Source: Thermoproteota archaeon
GTDB taxonomy: Archaea; Thermoproteota; Bathyarchaeia; RBG-16-48-13; GCA-020355125
NCBI GenBank assembly: GCA_030837285.1
Contig: JAUPKU010000122.1
Location: 1 to 42,423 of the forward strand
DNA: 42,423 nt
Reading direction: 5' to 3'
Position numbers and translations under genes: made by a program. The notes beneath the pieces were generated by a model. That model worked only from the letters and a program-made list of their open reading frames with translations. It was not told the origin of the DNA and did no database searches. This document shows positions 17,596-26,940 of the stretch, in pieces. The stretch's first letter is position 1; the number at the start of each line of letters is the position of its first letter.

Positions 17596-18156
17596 TTATC
17601 CTTTTCTTTTCTTATTATTCTCTAAATGTTTGAGAAGAGTATTGTAGAATTCTTTTTCGCGATTTTCTGGGAACACGATGAGCCAAGTTCTGTTATTCTT
17701 TAGTTTTATGGATATGCAGGGTACTGATCCACCAGTCAAGTTCATGCCGACTTGGAGGCTCGCGATTGTAAGTTTTGATAATGCTTTTGAGGTGGGTGAC
17801 CAAGGCTTCAGTCTGCTGGACAGATATGTTGTGATTCCCCGACGTGTTGTCTCATCTAGTTGAGCACTTTCGATATTGCTATAAGGGATTTTCTCCGTTT
17901 CTAACGCCTGTCGAATAACTAAAGTTGAGTCTTGAAGTTCGTAGACGAGTCTATGTGTTACGCCTAATAGCGCCATAATTCCGAAGAATATTACTATAAC
18001 ATACATTATGGGAATCATTATATAGATGGATTCCATACGCGTTGTTGTAGAGTCCACAAACATGATCATTGTGATTGTCGTTATTATTAGGAAAAAAATG
18101 GCGCCACGTGGAGACGTTTTTGGACCGATGAAGACTCGATATTTATTGTCCGCCAT
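17596..18156 (-). CDS. Membrane-anchored PH-like domain protein
   Basis: A 186-residue protein with two membrane helices (about residues 17-36 and 43-64), followed by a soluble domain that starts VYELQDSTLVIRQALETEKI. Such a pattern, a helical hairpin and then a beta-rich segment in which an L-x-I-R strand precedes I-P-Y-x-x-I, is typical of bacterial and archaeal PH-like (bPH2/DUF304-type) proteins. The function is unknown. It begins 19 bases after pheT, so it probably belongs to the pheS-pheT transcript. The C-terminus is basic. Confidence 0.65.
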   Translation of the reverse strand: MADNKYRVFIGPKTSPRGAIFFLIITTITMIMFVDSTTTRMESIYIMIPIMYVIVIFFGIMALLGVTHRLVYELQDSTLVIRQALETEKIPYSNIESAQLDETTRRGITTYLSSRLKPWSPTSKALSKLTIASLQVGMNLTGGSVPCISIKLKNNRTWLIVFPENREKEFYNTLLKHLENNKKRKG

Positions 18157-18175
18157 ATTCAGAATATCATCTCAA

Positions 18176-19915
18176 TTAGTTTCTTCGTTCAAGTGCAGAT
18201 CTTAGTTTTAAGATTTTGTCTATACTTATCTCAAATCCAGATGCTGGATTCTCTAAATTCCAGTTTTCAAGAACCTGAGGGCTTATCTCACCAATGAAGC
18301 CAATTTCTTCTCCTGCAATCAATATTACTCCAATTCGTCCCTCAATGAAGCTTTTATGAACCCGCTCGTCCAATTCACATCGTAGACCCATGTTTATCAG
18401 AAAGGCATCTAAGACTGATTTTATTTCGCTAAAACTAGTGTTAGCATGAGCGACTATACAAGCGAGTTTCCTAGATTCCTCCACATCTACCCTTCTGTCT
18501 TCTCGATTAAGCTCAGCACACTCTCCGACTTCGAAAATCTTCTGTGGATAAGCAGCGTGGGTGTTGTTACTTAAAAACTCCATTAAACCCGGCATGAGTG
18601 ATGTTCTTAGACAGGAATACTTTGAAAGCATCGGGTTTGAGACTTCAATAACATGCGCGGGCTTCGTATTCATTTTATCAAACAAGGACTCCTTATTGGT
18701 CAGGGAGAAAGTCAGGATTTCCTGGAATCCAAGTCCGACCATGAGCTCCCTTGCGATATTGGAGAGAGATTCTATAGTGCTTATTCCCCCGAATGTTGTT
18801 AGTTGAGGCCATCGGGGTTTTATCTTGTTGTAGCTGAACATTATAGCTGCGTCTTCAATTACATCGACTTGGTGCATCACGTCAACGCGATAGCTGGGGA
18901 TTGTGACTTCAATTGTTTTCAAGTCTATTTGACGGAGACCATATCGAGCTTTTCTGAGTAAGTTTAGGAAGTCTTTATCCTTTAAGTCTAAGCCTAGGAT
19001 ACATCTAGCATAATCGAGTTCTAATATGATCTTTCTTTCTTCAAGTTTGGGAGTTACATCTGTCTTCTTCTTGCCATAGGGGTATTTGACTTTGGTTGAG
19101 AAGATCTTCTCACCTCTATCGGCTATAGATAGGGTGACCATAGTGAGAGTGTTCAAGACTGTTAGATATGAGGTTCCTGTGACTTCGATAAATATATCTT
19201 TCACATCTTCCTTGATTTTGCCCAAGTCGTTAGAGTTAATTATCGGAGGAAAAGAGAGAACCCGGTTCTCTGCATCATGTAGAATCGGCCAGTATTCGAA
19301 GGATTTTATGATGTGACCGTATTCGATTCCCTTTGGGTGAGACTCAACTATCTCTTTGAGGCTCATCTCCTTATCTCCCTCTAGTGGGATGAAACGGTAA
19401 GCTGTTGGCTTTGACGCTCCATAATGTAATGGCGGAGTTATTAGATTGAAGTTATAGAGTCCAATGGAAGTTCTCTTTCTTTTTCTGCCATAGGTTTGGT
19501 CTAGCTTGTCTTGGAGATGCATGAACTCTCTGATTATCTCATCATCGAGGTGGACGCCTTTAACTACGGCACAAGCTATATAGGGTCGGATCTTTTGGAG
19601 ACGAGGTTCAATGAGGACTTCCACCCCAGAGTAGCCTTCGATATTATAGTTTTTGAAGCCTTCTTCTATCCCGAGGGCTCCTTTAAGCTCTCTAGCTATT
19701 CCTTCTACGCTCCACAGATCAGGGCGATTTCCATCTTTAATCTCTATTGACAGCTCATCTTCAATAAGAGATTCCACTTCACCTTTTACATAGCAGAGCA
19801 TGTCATTTAGTTCATCTAAGTCTCTGGAAAGTTTCATTCCTAGTAAACGTTGTAGGTCATTGAATAAGACTTGGATAGTAGGCGTTTCTAAGTCACCTTC
19901 TGCTTCCTCAGCCAT
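18176..19915 (-). CDS. pheT: Phenylalanine--tRNA ligase, beta subunit
   Basis: A 579-residue archaeal/eukaryotic-type beta subunit without the bacterial N-terminal tRNA-binding extension. It shows the B3/B4-like editing region (RPDLWSVEGIARELKG; a PLEGDKEMSLKEI stretch near residues 175-187), a B5 domain with RVDVMHQVDVIEDAAIMF, and the synthetase-like C-terminal part (LSNPMLSKYSCLRTSL-type motif near 425-445). The start ATG 19915 overlaps the end of pheS by 28 bases, consistent with translational coupling. There is no alternative start close downstream. Confidence 0.95.
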   Translation of the reverse strand: MAEEAEGDLETPTIQVLFNDLQRLLGMKLSRDLDELNDMLCYVKGEVESLIEDELSIEIKDGNRPDLWSVEGIARELKGALGIEEGFKNYNIEGYSGVEVLIEPRLQKIRPYIACAVVKGVHLDDEIIREFMHLQDKLDQTYGRKRKRTSIGLYNFNLITPPLHYGASKPTAYRFIPLEGDKEMSLKEIVESHPKGIEYGHIIKSFEYWPILHDAENRVLSFPPIINSNDLGKIKEDVKDIFIEVTGTSYLTVLNTLTMVTLSIADRGEKIFSTKVKYPYGKKKTDVTPKLEERKIILELDYARCILGLDLKDKDFLNLLRKARYGLRQIDLKTIEVTIPSYRVDVMHQVDVIEDAAIMFSYNKIKPRWPQLTTFGGISTIESLSNIARELMVGLGFQEILTFSLTNKESLFDKMNTKPAHVIEVSNPMLSKYSCLRTSLMPGLMEFLSNNTHAAYPQKIFEVGECAELNREDRRVDVEESRKLACIVAHANTSFSEIKSVLDAFLINMGLRCELDERVHKSFIEGRIGVILIAGEEIGFIGEISPQVLENWNLENPASGFEISIDKILKLRSALERRN

Positions 19916-21462
19916 TCAAGATCTTGGGTGAAGAGGTTTCGGATGTCATTTATCCCAGCATTCATCATGAAGAGGCGATCCACACCTAAACCCCATGCAA
20001 TAACAGGTGCTTTAATTCCTAGTGGCAATGTTACCTCCGGCCTGAACATTCCTGCACCTCCGAATTCCAGCCAGCCAACATCTTTCTTGTAAGCAGCGAG
20101 TTCAACACTAGGTTCAGTGAACGGGAAGTAGTCAGGTTTGAATCTTACTCTTTCAGCTCCAGCTACCTCCAAAGCGAACTTCTCTAGGACACCAAGGAGA
20201 TCTCTAAAAGTCAGGTTAGGACTCACCACGATTCCCTCCACTTGATTAAATTCGGTAAGATGCGTCCTATCTACAACATCTGGCCTGTAACAGCGTTTTA
20301 TAGAGAAGTATTTCCCCGGGATCTCCAACTCCTCATTAATGAGCATCCTGACACTAAGGGGTGTCCCCTGACTTCGTAGGATTAAGCGCTTTGATTCTTC
20401 AGAGGAGAACTTATATCCCCATCCTCTAGAACCAGTTTCCCACCCGTTTTCATGGGTTTCTCTCACCTTTCTGATGAGGGCAGAATAGTCCGAGAGATCA
20501 CCTCTGCTAGGTTTCTTCACATAGTATATGTCGTGGATCTCCCTGGCAGGATGGTCTTGAGGCATGTACAATGCATCACAATTGAAGAACATAAATTCGA
20601 CAATCGGGCCTTCCATCTCCTTAAAGCCTAAGGCGACTAGTTTTAGCTTTAGTTCGTCAAGGAATCTCTTGTAAGGCTGTTTCTTCCCAGGCCAAACACT
20701 CGAAACAGGAGCTTTAATGTCATACTTCCTGAGTGAGACACTCTTCCATTTCCTTGAAGTTATAAGTTCAGGTGTGAGCTGGCTTAACTCTTCCACTATT
20801 CCACTCACTTGCCTAGCTAAATTCAGTCCACTAAGCGTCAAAGTGAGAAAGCGCCGGACATTTACTGATCGAACGATGACATCTGGTCGTTCTGCTAGTA
20901 TCCTTAATCCTTCAGTCAATTTAGCATCTAATTCGTTGACTATAGCTGAACTTTTTGAAAGGAAGGAAATGAGTTTTTCATCATCATCTATAACCGGCTC
21001 TTTTTCCACAGATAGAAACGTTCTTCCTTTATCCTTCAAAAACTGGAGCCAGTTCTTCCTTCTTGCCCAGCCTAGGGCGATGTTCACTTCCTCTTTACTG
21101 AGTCCAGATACTTCGGAGGCCTTCTCAAGAGGGATTTTTCCTCCTGCCTTAAGAACTGCTTCAGACAGAATCCTTTCGGGAAAGCCCTTCTGTTGGAATT
21201 TCTCTCCTTCAGAGCCTAAGGATATCGTTGTTCGCTGTTCTTCGTCAATCTTAGCCAAATCTTTAGAGGATAACCACAGAGCTGCCCTTGAAACTGAAGC
21301 AGGTAAGAGCCTCGTCTTATCTTTTAATTCGTCCATACTTGCTCTCTTGCCGTCCTTTGCAGCTAGTAAGAGCATCCTTTCTAGTCGATGCAGTCTTTTG
21401 TATTCTTGAGATTGACTTAGATTAGCCACAGACGTCTCCACCTGTGAATTGGCGTGATTCAT
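19888..21462 (-). CDS. pheS: Phenylalanine--tRNA ligase, alpha subunit
   Basis: The catalytic subunit, which charges tRNA-Phe as an alpha2-beta2 enzyme with PheT. N-terminal winged-helix DNA/tRNA-binding-type domains occupy about the first 200 residues. The class II core follows: QDHPAREIHDIYYV, motif 2 with KRCYRPDVVDRTH, WLEFGGAGMFRPEV, and motif 3 GLGVDRLFM. The frame is open from ATG 21489, but the TATA box at 21491-21500 touches that codon. Transcription would start near 21473, so I choose the Met at 21462 (524 residues). Confidence 0.93.
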   Translation of the reverse strand: MNHANSQVETSVANLSQSQEYKRLHRLERMLLLAAKDGKRASMDELKDKTRLLPASVSRAALWLSSKDLAKIDEEQRTTISLGSEGEKFQQKGFPERILSEAVLKAGGKIPLEKASEVSGLSKEEVNIALGWARRKNWLQFLKDKGRTFLSVEKEPVIDDDEKLISFLSKSSAIVNELDAKLTEGLRILAERPDVIVRSVNVRRFLTLTLSGLNLARQVSGIVEELSQLTPELITSRKWKSVSLRKYDIKAPVSSVWPGKKQPYKRFLDELKLKLVALGFKEMEGPIVEFMFFNCDALYMPQDHPAREIHDIYYVKKPSRGDLSDYSALIRKVRETHENGWETGSRGWGYKFSSEESKRLILRSQGTPLSVRMLINEELEIPGKYFSIKRCYRPDVVDRTHLTEFNQVEGIVVSPNLTFRDLLGVLEKFALEVAGAERVRFKPDYFPFTEPSVELAAYKKDVGWLEFGGAGMFRPEVTLPLGIKAPVIAWGLGVDRLFMMNAGINDIRNLFTQDLEWLRKQKVT

Positions 21463-21490
21463 TAGAAATTGTTGACTATAATTAGACATT

Positions 21491-21500
21491 AGTTATATAA
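21491..21500 (-). promoter_or_regulatory. TATA box of the pheST operon
   Basis: TTATATAACT on the minus strand (extended match TTTATATAA). It lies directly against an upstream ATG at 21489, which excludes that codon as the start and favours the Met nine codons later. Confidence 0.55.
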
Positions 21501-21682
21501 ATGTGAGCGAATTAAGTTGTTAATAATTTTCTTTATGATTACTTGAAAATCAGCAGGGAAACCGAAAAACATAACTAATCTAAAATATTCAACTTTCACT
21601 GGTTTTATTAAGTCCTTCTATGTTGATAAACTGCCTTGAATTCCATAGAGTATCGATAGGTGAAGGGAGTTAATTCCTCTGC

Positions 21683-22798
21683 TTACACTACTACATCTAT
21701 TTCCACGCCTATTCCTGGTTTTTCTGGAACTTTCAAGAATCCATCTTTATCGATAAGGATTGGCTCCTTCAGAATTAGTTGTTGGTTTTCGGCGGTTAGG
21801 AGTGGTGGATCAAGGGGATATTCTATCATTGGACAGTTCTCTATAGTGGCTACTGCCTGAAGGGTAGCGGGTAGTCCTAGAGCGACACTGCCGGTTGAGG
21901 AAACATGGGGGATTAAAATCTTGTTGAAGAAGTCGGCGATGATGGCGGTCTTCCTGATTCCTGTGATGCCTATGTCACCGAGTCTGATGTCTGGTTGGAG
22001 GACGTCAAAGGAGCCTTTAAAGAGGTGATCTTTAAATTCATATATGTTGGCTGAATGCTCTCCTCCTGCTATGAGCATATCGACAGAATCAGCCAGCTCA
22101 GCTAGTCCTTCTACATCTCGCCTTGCTAGAGGCTCCTCCAGAAGATACACATTGAGCTTGTCAAGTTCTCTAGCCATCCATAAGGCTGTTTTCCTAGACC
22201 AGTAATTATAACATAGAGATCGATTATTCTGGTTAGCGTCAACCAATATTATCAAATCATCTCCTACAGCATCTCTTACAGCTTTAACAGTGCTCAGATC
22301 GTCTTTGGGATTTGGTCTGTGCAACCTTAGCTTAACAGCTTTAAAACCATAGCTCATGATCTCCAAGACTTGTTTGACGTGTTCCTCAGTCTTGAGAAGC
22401 CTATTCGTGGCAGCGTAAGCCATGACCTTGTCTCTATGAGCCCCCAGAAGCTTGTAGATGGGCTTCCCAGAAGCCTTTCCAATGATATCCCACAAAGCTA
22501 TTTCAAGACCGCCATAATTGTTTCTGTTAAAAGCTGTTTCACGTCCAACCATACAGGTACTCCAGAACCACTCAATGTAGAAAGGAGACATCCCTACCAA
22601 AGCTGACAATACGTAGGAATCTGGGTCTCCTGCATAAGGGCCTATACCGGTTATTCCTTCGTCAGTATGAATCTTGTAGTACGAGAAGCCGAAGGATCTT
22701 GTTGGCTTGCCTTCAGGCTCCAGCCAAGCTGGTTTATAGTCTTCGGAAAGTAAGACTTGCTTCTTACTATGAATAACATCTACACTTGTTATTTTCAA
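21683..22798 (-). CDS. Enolase-superfamily (mandelate racemase/muconate lactonizing-like) enzyme
   Basis: A 371-residue protein with the capping domain (first about 120 residues) and a TIM barrel. Expected active-site positions are KLR (K156, R158), metal ligands D187 in LVDANQN, E221/E222 in LLEEPL and E247 in GGEHSA, D270 in VLQPDI, and H298 in IPHVSSTG. The D270-H298 dyad and the GGEHS sequence are typical of acid-sugar dehydratases of the MR subgroup. The second basic residue of the usual K-x-K is Arg. A sugar-acid dehydratase or racemase role is inferred, and the substrate is unknown because the neighbours are unrelated. Confidence 0.88.
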   Translation of the reverse strand: MKITSVDVIHSKKQVLLSEDYKPAWLEPEGKPTRSFGFSYYKIHTDEGITGIGPYAGDPDSYVLSALVGMSPFYIEWFWSTCMVGRETAFNRNNYGGLEIALWDIIGKASGKPIYKLLGAHRDKVMAYAATNRLLKTEEHVKQVLEIMSYGFKAVKLRLHRPNPKDDLSTVKAVRDAVGDDLIILVDANQNNRSLCYNYWSRKTALWMARELDKLNVYLLEEPLARRDVEGLAELADSVDMLIAGGEHSANIYEFKDHLFKGSFDVLQPDIRLGDIGITGIRKTAIIADFFNKILIPHVSSTGSVALGLPATLQAVATIENCPMIEYPLDPPLLTAENQQLILKEPILIDKDGFLKVPEKPGIGVEIDVVV

Positions 22799-23026
22799 AA
22801 GAATCCCTTCAAGTCAGATTAAAATTTAGATAATAACCGTATATCTATCTTTAGTTATCTGTTAGCCTACTGGAACAATACATCTCAAGGACTAATTCTA
22901 AGCAAACGAAGAGTATTAAAATACGTATAAATAAAATAACAAATAGCCCAGTTGAATTTTCCTGAAAACGAACTTATTGCATACTCTCGCGTACGCGATT
23001 GTCTCTTTGCAGGTTTAGAGATATTT

Positions 23027-23737
23027 TTATTCTTTGAAAATCCATGTGACTTCATCATAGTTGGTCTTTATTCTTTCAATGCGTTCTATAGGCCATGTCT
23101 CATCCCAACTAAGTCCCAGATCTTCATTAATTATCACAACTGTGGAATCTATCCTCCTTGGCTTTTTATCAAGAATTACAGTTACATTACAGATCCTCTG
23201 AGGTGAATCACAATTACTACACTTCCCCGTAGTGGCACAGGGAGTTTTGAACTTCTTCCTAAATGCATGGTACGGGGCAATAATATTTTTAATACGAAGT
23301 AATGCTTCATCTACATTCTTAACAATCTTGTTTCGCCCAACTATAATTATAACTCTCTTAGGGCCGAAAATCATTCCAACCACCCTGTTTCCAACCATGT
23401 CAATATTCACTATCTTGCCATCGAACGTAATTGCGTTCGAGCCTGTTATGAAAACGTCACTCATCAGGGCTTTTCTCTGAATATCTCCTCGTAATTGTGG
23501 TTTATCTATCATGTACTCGTTTGTGAAGGGATTGATGATAGAGTTCTCTTTTTTCAACAATTCTTCTAAGATAGAGATTTGTCTTATTGTTGCTGAGTCT
23601 CCTATGCCGACAACTGCGTCTCTAGGAACAAGATCTAGTATGAGCTTTAACGCTTCATCTCTGTTTTCTGCTAATTTTGCTTCAAAGTTATTTGATTCTA
23701 AAGCTTTTATTGTCACTTTAAAATCATTTTTATCCAT
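23027..23737 (-). CDS. LUD-domain (lactate-utilization-like, DUF162) protein
   Basis: A 236-residue protein with the LUD fold. Its landmarks are VVGIGDSATIRQ, SDVFITGSNAITFDGKIVNI and VIIIVGRNKIV, followed by a Cys-rich C-terminal stretch TPCATTGKCSNCDSPQRICN. The four Cys look like a metal site and are typical of this stand-alone branch rather than of LutC. LutC-type proteins take part in lactate oxidation, but the LutA and LutB partners are not here, so the biochemical role is open. Confidence 0.85.
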   Translation of the reverse strand: MDKNDFKVTIKALESNNFEAKLAENRDEALKLILDLVPRDAVVGIGDSATIRQISILEELLKKENSIINPFTNEYMIDKPQLRGDIQRKALMSDVFITGSNAITFDGKIVNIDMVGNRVVGMIFGPKRVIIIVGRNKIVKNVDEALLRIKNIIAPYHAFRKKFKTPCATTGKCSNCDSPQRICNVTVILDKKPRRIDSTVVIINEDLGLSWDETWPIERIERIKTNYDEVTWIFKE

Positions 23738-23853
23738 AATTCTAACCCAACTCCAACATCAGTATACCTTCTTCATATTCCATGTCATTAGATTTTTTAA
23801 GTAAAAACTAACAGATAATCAAGATCAGGTAATTGTAAAAAAAGTATTCAGGG

Positions 23854-24345
23854 TTAGATGTTATGATCGAGGAAGTTAGCCCAGCCAAGGAATGGCGGTT
23901 GTACATCTATCTGCCAAAGGATAGCTATCAACTCTCCAAAATGAGAGATATTTTCTATAGCAAGTTGGACTAGAATGTCTTCAACTCTCATGAGAAATGG
24001 AGTGCCCACTCGTCTAGGAATCGTAACCTCCCTGTCTAGTTCACTTTGTGACAGATTTGCAAGGTACACCTTGGTTTTCTCTTCTACTTCATTTATTCTC
24101 TTCTCGATACTTTTTACGTCCTCAAATTCTTTCCAAGGACCATGTCCTAACGTAGATTGTGTTGCAGGTATGGTATGACTTATTGTTCTATCTTCCATAT
24201 CAATTGTGTGCAGAAGTATATCTCTTATTGAAGAAAAACTTGCCCCTCTGTCTTTAACAACTTCACTCCAAGACAGTTCATTTAGCATCTTTAAGTATCT
24301 TCCTCGGGCACTGTGAGTATAACGGATTAGTTCACCCGCATCCAT
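23854..24345 (-). CDS. DinB-family four-helix protein
   Basis: A 163-residue helical-bundle protein of the DinB/YfiT type. The first metal His is in SSIRDILLHTIDMEDR (H46) and another is in ENISHFGELIAILW near residue 137. The position usually holding a second C-terminal His, four residues earlier, appears to be Glu, so the metal site may be altered. Members include metal-dependent thiol transferases and many proteins of unknown role. It looks monocistronic. Confidence 0.8.
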   Translation of the reverse strand: MDAGELIRYTHSARGRYLKMLNELSWSEVVKDRGASFSSIRDILLHTIDMEDRTISHTIPATQSTLGHGPWKEFEDVKSIEKRINEVEEKTKVYLANLSQSELDREVTIPRRVGTPFLMRVEDILVQLAIENISHFGELIAILWQIDVQPPFLGWANFLDHNI

Positions 24346-24503
24346 GTCATCTTCACTAGGAAGTAGAAATAGCTTTTAAAACAAGATAAGGCTTTTGTGT
24401 AATTACAAAAGAAAATCTTGCCGAAGTTGACTACAATGTATTTCTGTAAAGATGTTAGAAACCTAAGTCAACTAAAGAGTGAATGTTCTTTGGACAAGTT
24501 ATA

Positions 24504-25043
24504 TCATAAATAACTTGAACTATTTTTTAAAAAAAAGGCTTTTACATGCTGTCTTGTTAGGTAATAGACAATTAACCCGTTTAATATTATAGATACTACT
24601 CCCTGTGGAAGTGCAAGCAGACCAAGTAGTATTTCAAGTACCGCGAAGACCATGCCGACCGTCCATGCCCATCCGCTCCCAATCCAGTAGCCATAGGCTA
24701 TAACGAAGTTTATCAGTCCAATTATCACCAGTACACCACCTATAATCCCCAAGACTGCACCTGAAATGCCAGCGAAAATTGGAAAATCAGCGGCTCTAAA
24801 ACCAGTTCCCAGTATAACTGCAGCTAAAAGTACTAGTGTTCCTAATCCAAGAAAGATAAGTCCGCCTAAGACGTTTAGAGCTGCAATTATTGTTATACCA
24901 GTTGGTCTCTGAGTGATTCTTTCTGGCCCACTTGGTACTTGAGGAAGAGGTTTTATTGTCGAAGCTATTAATGCGTGTCCGCAATTAGGACAGAAACTAG
25001 CTTCTTCGTTTACCTCAGTCCCACATCTTGGACAGAAAGGCAT
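24504..25043 (-). CDS. Zinc-ribbon membrane protein of the SPFH cluster
   Basis: A 179-residue protein that begins with a zinc ribbon (MPFCPRCGTEVNEEASFCPN, i.e. C-x2-C...C-x2-C). A Pro-rich linker and about four membrane helices follow (residues 48-165). The ribbon would face the cytoplasm. It lies 76 bases after the SPFH gene on the same strand, and the shared zinc-ribbon type suggests a common membrane complex. The specific function is unknown. Confidence 0.75.
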   Translation of the reverse strand: MPFCPRCGTEVNEEASFCPNCGHALIASTIKPLPQVPSGPERITQRPTGITIIAALNVLGGLIFLGLGTLVLLAAVILGTGFRAADFPIFAGISGAVLGIIGGVLVIIGLINFVIAYGYWIGSGWAWTVGMVFAVLEILLGLLALPQGVVSIILNGLIVYYLTRQHVKAFFLKNSSSYL

Positions 25044-25119
25044 TATAGATACCTACTTATTTTGCTGGTTCTTTTCAAAGGAAAAGGGGAAAGTTTTTTC
25101 ATGACTTGCACTTGTTTAA

Positions 25120-26178
25120 CTATAGTTTTTCTCCGCAATTGCCACAAAACTTAGTTCCTACTTGATACGGTGTTCCGCATTTAGGACATTTAAGTTCAAC
25201 TGATTGAAGGAGTTTTCCGCAGTTTCCACAGAACTTCATGGTTTCGGGATTATCAGCTTGGCAGTTAGGACATTTTATTGTACGAGCAGGCATTAAACTG
25301 GTACCACAGTTTCCGCAAAACTTTTGTCCAACGCGATTCTGACTTCCACATTTGGAGCAGATCACCACCTGCTGTGGCTGAGTTTCTGGCTGGGCAGCCC
25401 TCATCATTTGAGCACCCAATGAAAGGCCTAATCCTGCTCCTAATCCAGCGCCGGCTGCACCTCCATCAGCGGGCAGAACAGCAGCTGTTTCTTTGGCATA
25501 CTGCATAGCCATAGCCTGCTGACCTACTCCCGAAGCGAATCTTCTAGCTTCCTCAGGTATTGTCACACCTTCGAATACTGTATCGACTATGGTAAGGCCT
25601 ACTCTTCGAGCTTCATTATTAATAACTAATGCGACTTTATCAGTGGTTTCATCGACATTTTTAACTAATGATGCAGTGTCGTAATCAGCGAATGCGTCGA
25701 TAACTCTTTCGATTACAAAACCCCGAATATAGTTCTCAATGTCGGCTGAGGTACTTGCGTTTCGGTTGCCAAAGAATTCTGTTACAAATAGGCGAGGATC
25801 CTCCACTTTATAGAGAGAATAGCCGAAGAAGCCTATCTCTGCTTGGTATTGAATCTGACCGCTGGGGGCTGAATATGCTTTACCACCGAAGTTGGCGCGC
25901 ATCTGACTGTTGCTAACGAAGATTACTTCGCATTCGAATATATTTCCAATTAGTCTAAGACGTTGGAGCAGGTCCGTCAGAAGAGGAACATTATTGCTGG
26001 ATATTGTGTGACGACCGGGACCAAAGATATCTAGAGCTTTTCCATCTCTGAAGAAGACCGCCCACTGGTTTTCCATAACAATAACCTGGCTGCCAAATCT
26101 CAATGAGACGTTTGGATATCTGACTGCTATTTGGTCAGGTGTGGCATTTTGCCATGATATAGCTTCAACTAAGGGCAT
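25120..26178 (-). CDS. SPFH-domain protein with three C-terminal zinc ribbons
   Basis: A 352-residue protein. Residues about 1-235 form an SPFH/virion-core-like domain (IVMENQWAVFFRDGKALDIF near the start; ADYDTASLVKNVDETTDKVA later). A Gly/Ala-rich linker (about 238-258) follows. Three zinc ribbons then run ICSKCGSQNRVGQKFCGNCG, IKCPNCQADNPETMKFCGNC and LKCPKCGTPYQVGTKFCGNC. There is no membrane helix, so it probably assembles on the membrane surface. It resembles COG4260 proteins such as Bacillus YdjI. It follows the helical protein by 12 bases and ends in TAG. Confidence 0.85.
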   Translation of the reverse strand: MPLVEAISWQNATPDQIAVRYPNVSLRFGSQVIVMENQWAVFFRDGKALDIFGPGRHTISSNNVPLLTDLLQRLRLIGNIFECEVIFVSNSQMRANFGGKAYSAPSGQIQYQAEIGFFGYSLYKVEDPRLFVTEFFGNRNASTSADIENYIRGFVIERVIDAFADYDTASLVKNVDETTDKVALVINNEARRVGLTIVDTVFEGVTIPEEARRFASGVGQQAMAMQYAKETAAVLPADGGAAGAGLGAGLGLSLGAQMMRAAQPETQPQQVVICSKCGSQNRVGQKFCGNCGTSLMPARTIKCPNCQADNPETMKFCGNCGKLLQSVELKCPKCGTPYQVGTKFCGNCGEKL

Positions 26179-26190
26179 TTCTTTTTCCTC

Positions 26191-26736
26191 CTAAATTTCT
26201 TTTGACCTGAAATATTTTTCTCGCTCCTTCCATCTTTTCTCTGCACCATCAACAGCTGTTTTTACGTTATCAACACTGTCTGATACTGCTTTCCAATCCT
26301 TTGAATTAAGACTTTTTGCGACGTTATCCTCTGATTCACCTATGCGATCCAAATACTCAGCGAACTCTTTATCGAAATTGAAGACTCTTGCAAGCTCGGT
26401 TTCTCTTATATGACCTGACCTGTTGAACAGGGGTGCGTAACCGTACGTGCCTCTGTTAACCTGCTCCTTAATTATGTCAATGGCCTGAGTCACATTCTTG
26501 AATTTTCGATTAAGCGATGGTTGATTAGACTCAAGTACTTCTAGATAGAGTTCTTGCCATCTCTGGCGGAGGCTGGATATCTCTTTATTATAGTCTTCTC
26601 GTAAGCGCATGTCAAATTCTTTCAAGTCTTCCCTTGTACCTTTTCCAAAGAGAATAATGTCCTGTATTTTGGTTAATATGCTCTGTTTTGACTTGACTTT
26701 ATCAATCGTCTCTCTTTCACTCAAATTAATCACCAA
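26191..26736 (-). CDS. Helical protein, first gene of the SPFH cluster
   Basis: A 181-residue, highly charged, mainly alpha-helical protein with coiled-coil-like stretches (for example residues 38-75 and 130-175). I do not recognise the family. A TATA box ATTTTAAATA at 26771-26780 (minus) would start transcription about 13 bases before its ATG. The SPFH gene begins 12 bases after its TAG, so the two are surely cotranscribed. By position it parallels the PspA-type helical partner found beside bacterial SPFH genes, but I see no PspA sequence signature. Confidence 0.7.
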   Translation of the reverse strand: MVINLSERETIDKVKSKQSILTKIQDIILFGKGTREDLKEFDMRLREDYNKEISSLRQRWQELYLEVLESNQPSLNRKFKNVTQAIDIIKEQVNRGTYGYAPLFNRSGHIRETELARVFNFDKEFAEYLDRIGESEDNVAKSLNSKDWKAVSDSVDNVKTAVDGAEKRWKEREKYFRSKEI

Positions 26737-26770
26737 CGATTAATGGAAGGTGAGAATTATTATCCCGCAG

Positions 26771-26780
26771 TATTTAAAAT
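26771..26780 (-). promoter_or_regulatory. TATA box of the SPFH cluster
   Basis: ATTTTAAATA on the minus strand, about 40 bases upstream of the ATG at 26736. It would drive the helical protein, the SPFH protein and probably the membrane zinc-ribbon protein. Confidence 0.5.
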
Positions 26781-26940
26781 GTAAAGTCGGACTCCTATAA
26801 ATCTCCTTTGTATGGAACAAGATGCAACTTAGATAATGAACTAGAACTGGCAGAAACGCGAACTGTACAATTCATAAGTTTTAAATTATCACGTCTTGAC
26901 TACAGAAGAGTCACTTGACATCCCGCAAGAAGATGGTATT

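Noticed and set aside
20717-21409. 230-residue plus-strand ORF
   Set aside because: It is wholly antisense to pheS, Ser/Leu-rich as expected for the reverse of a Glu/Lys-rich helical region, and has no family features.
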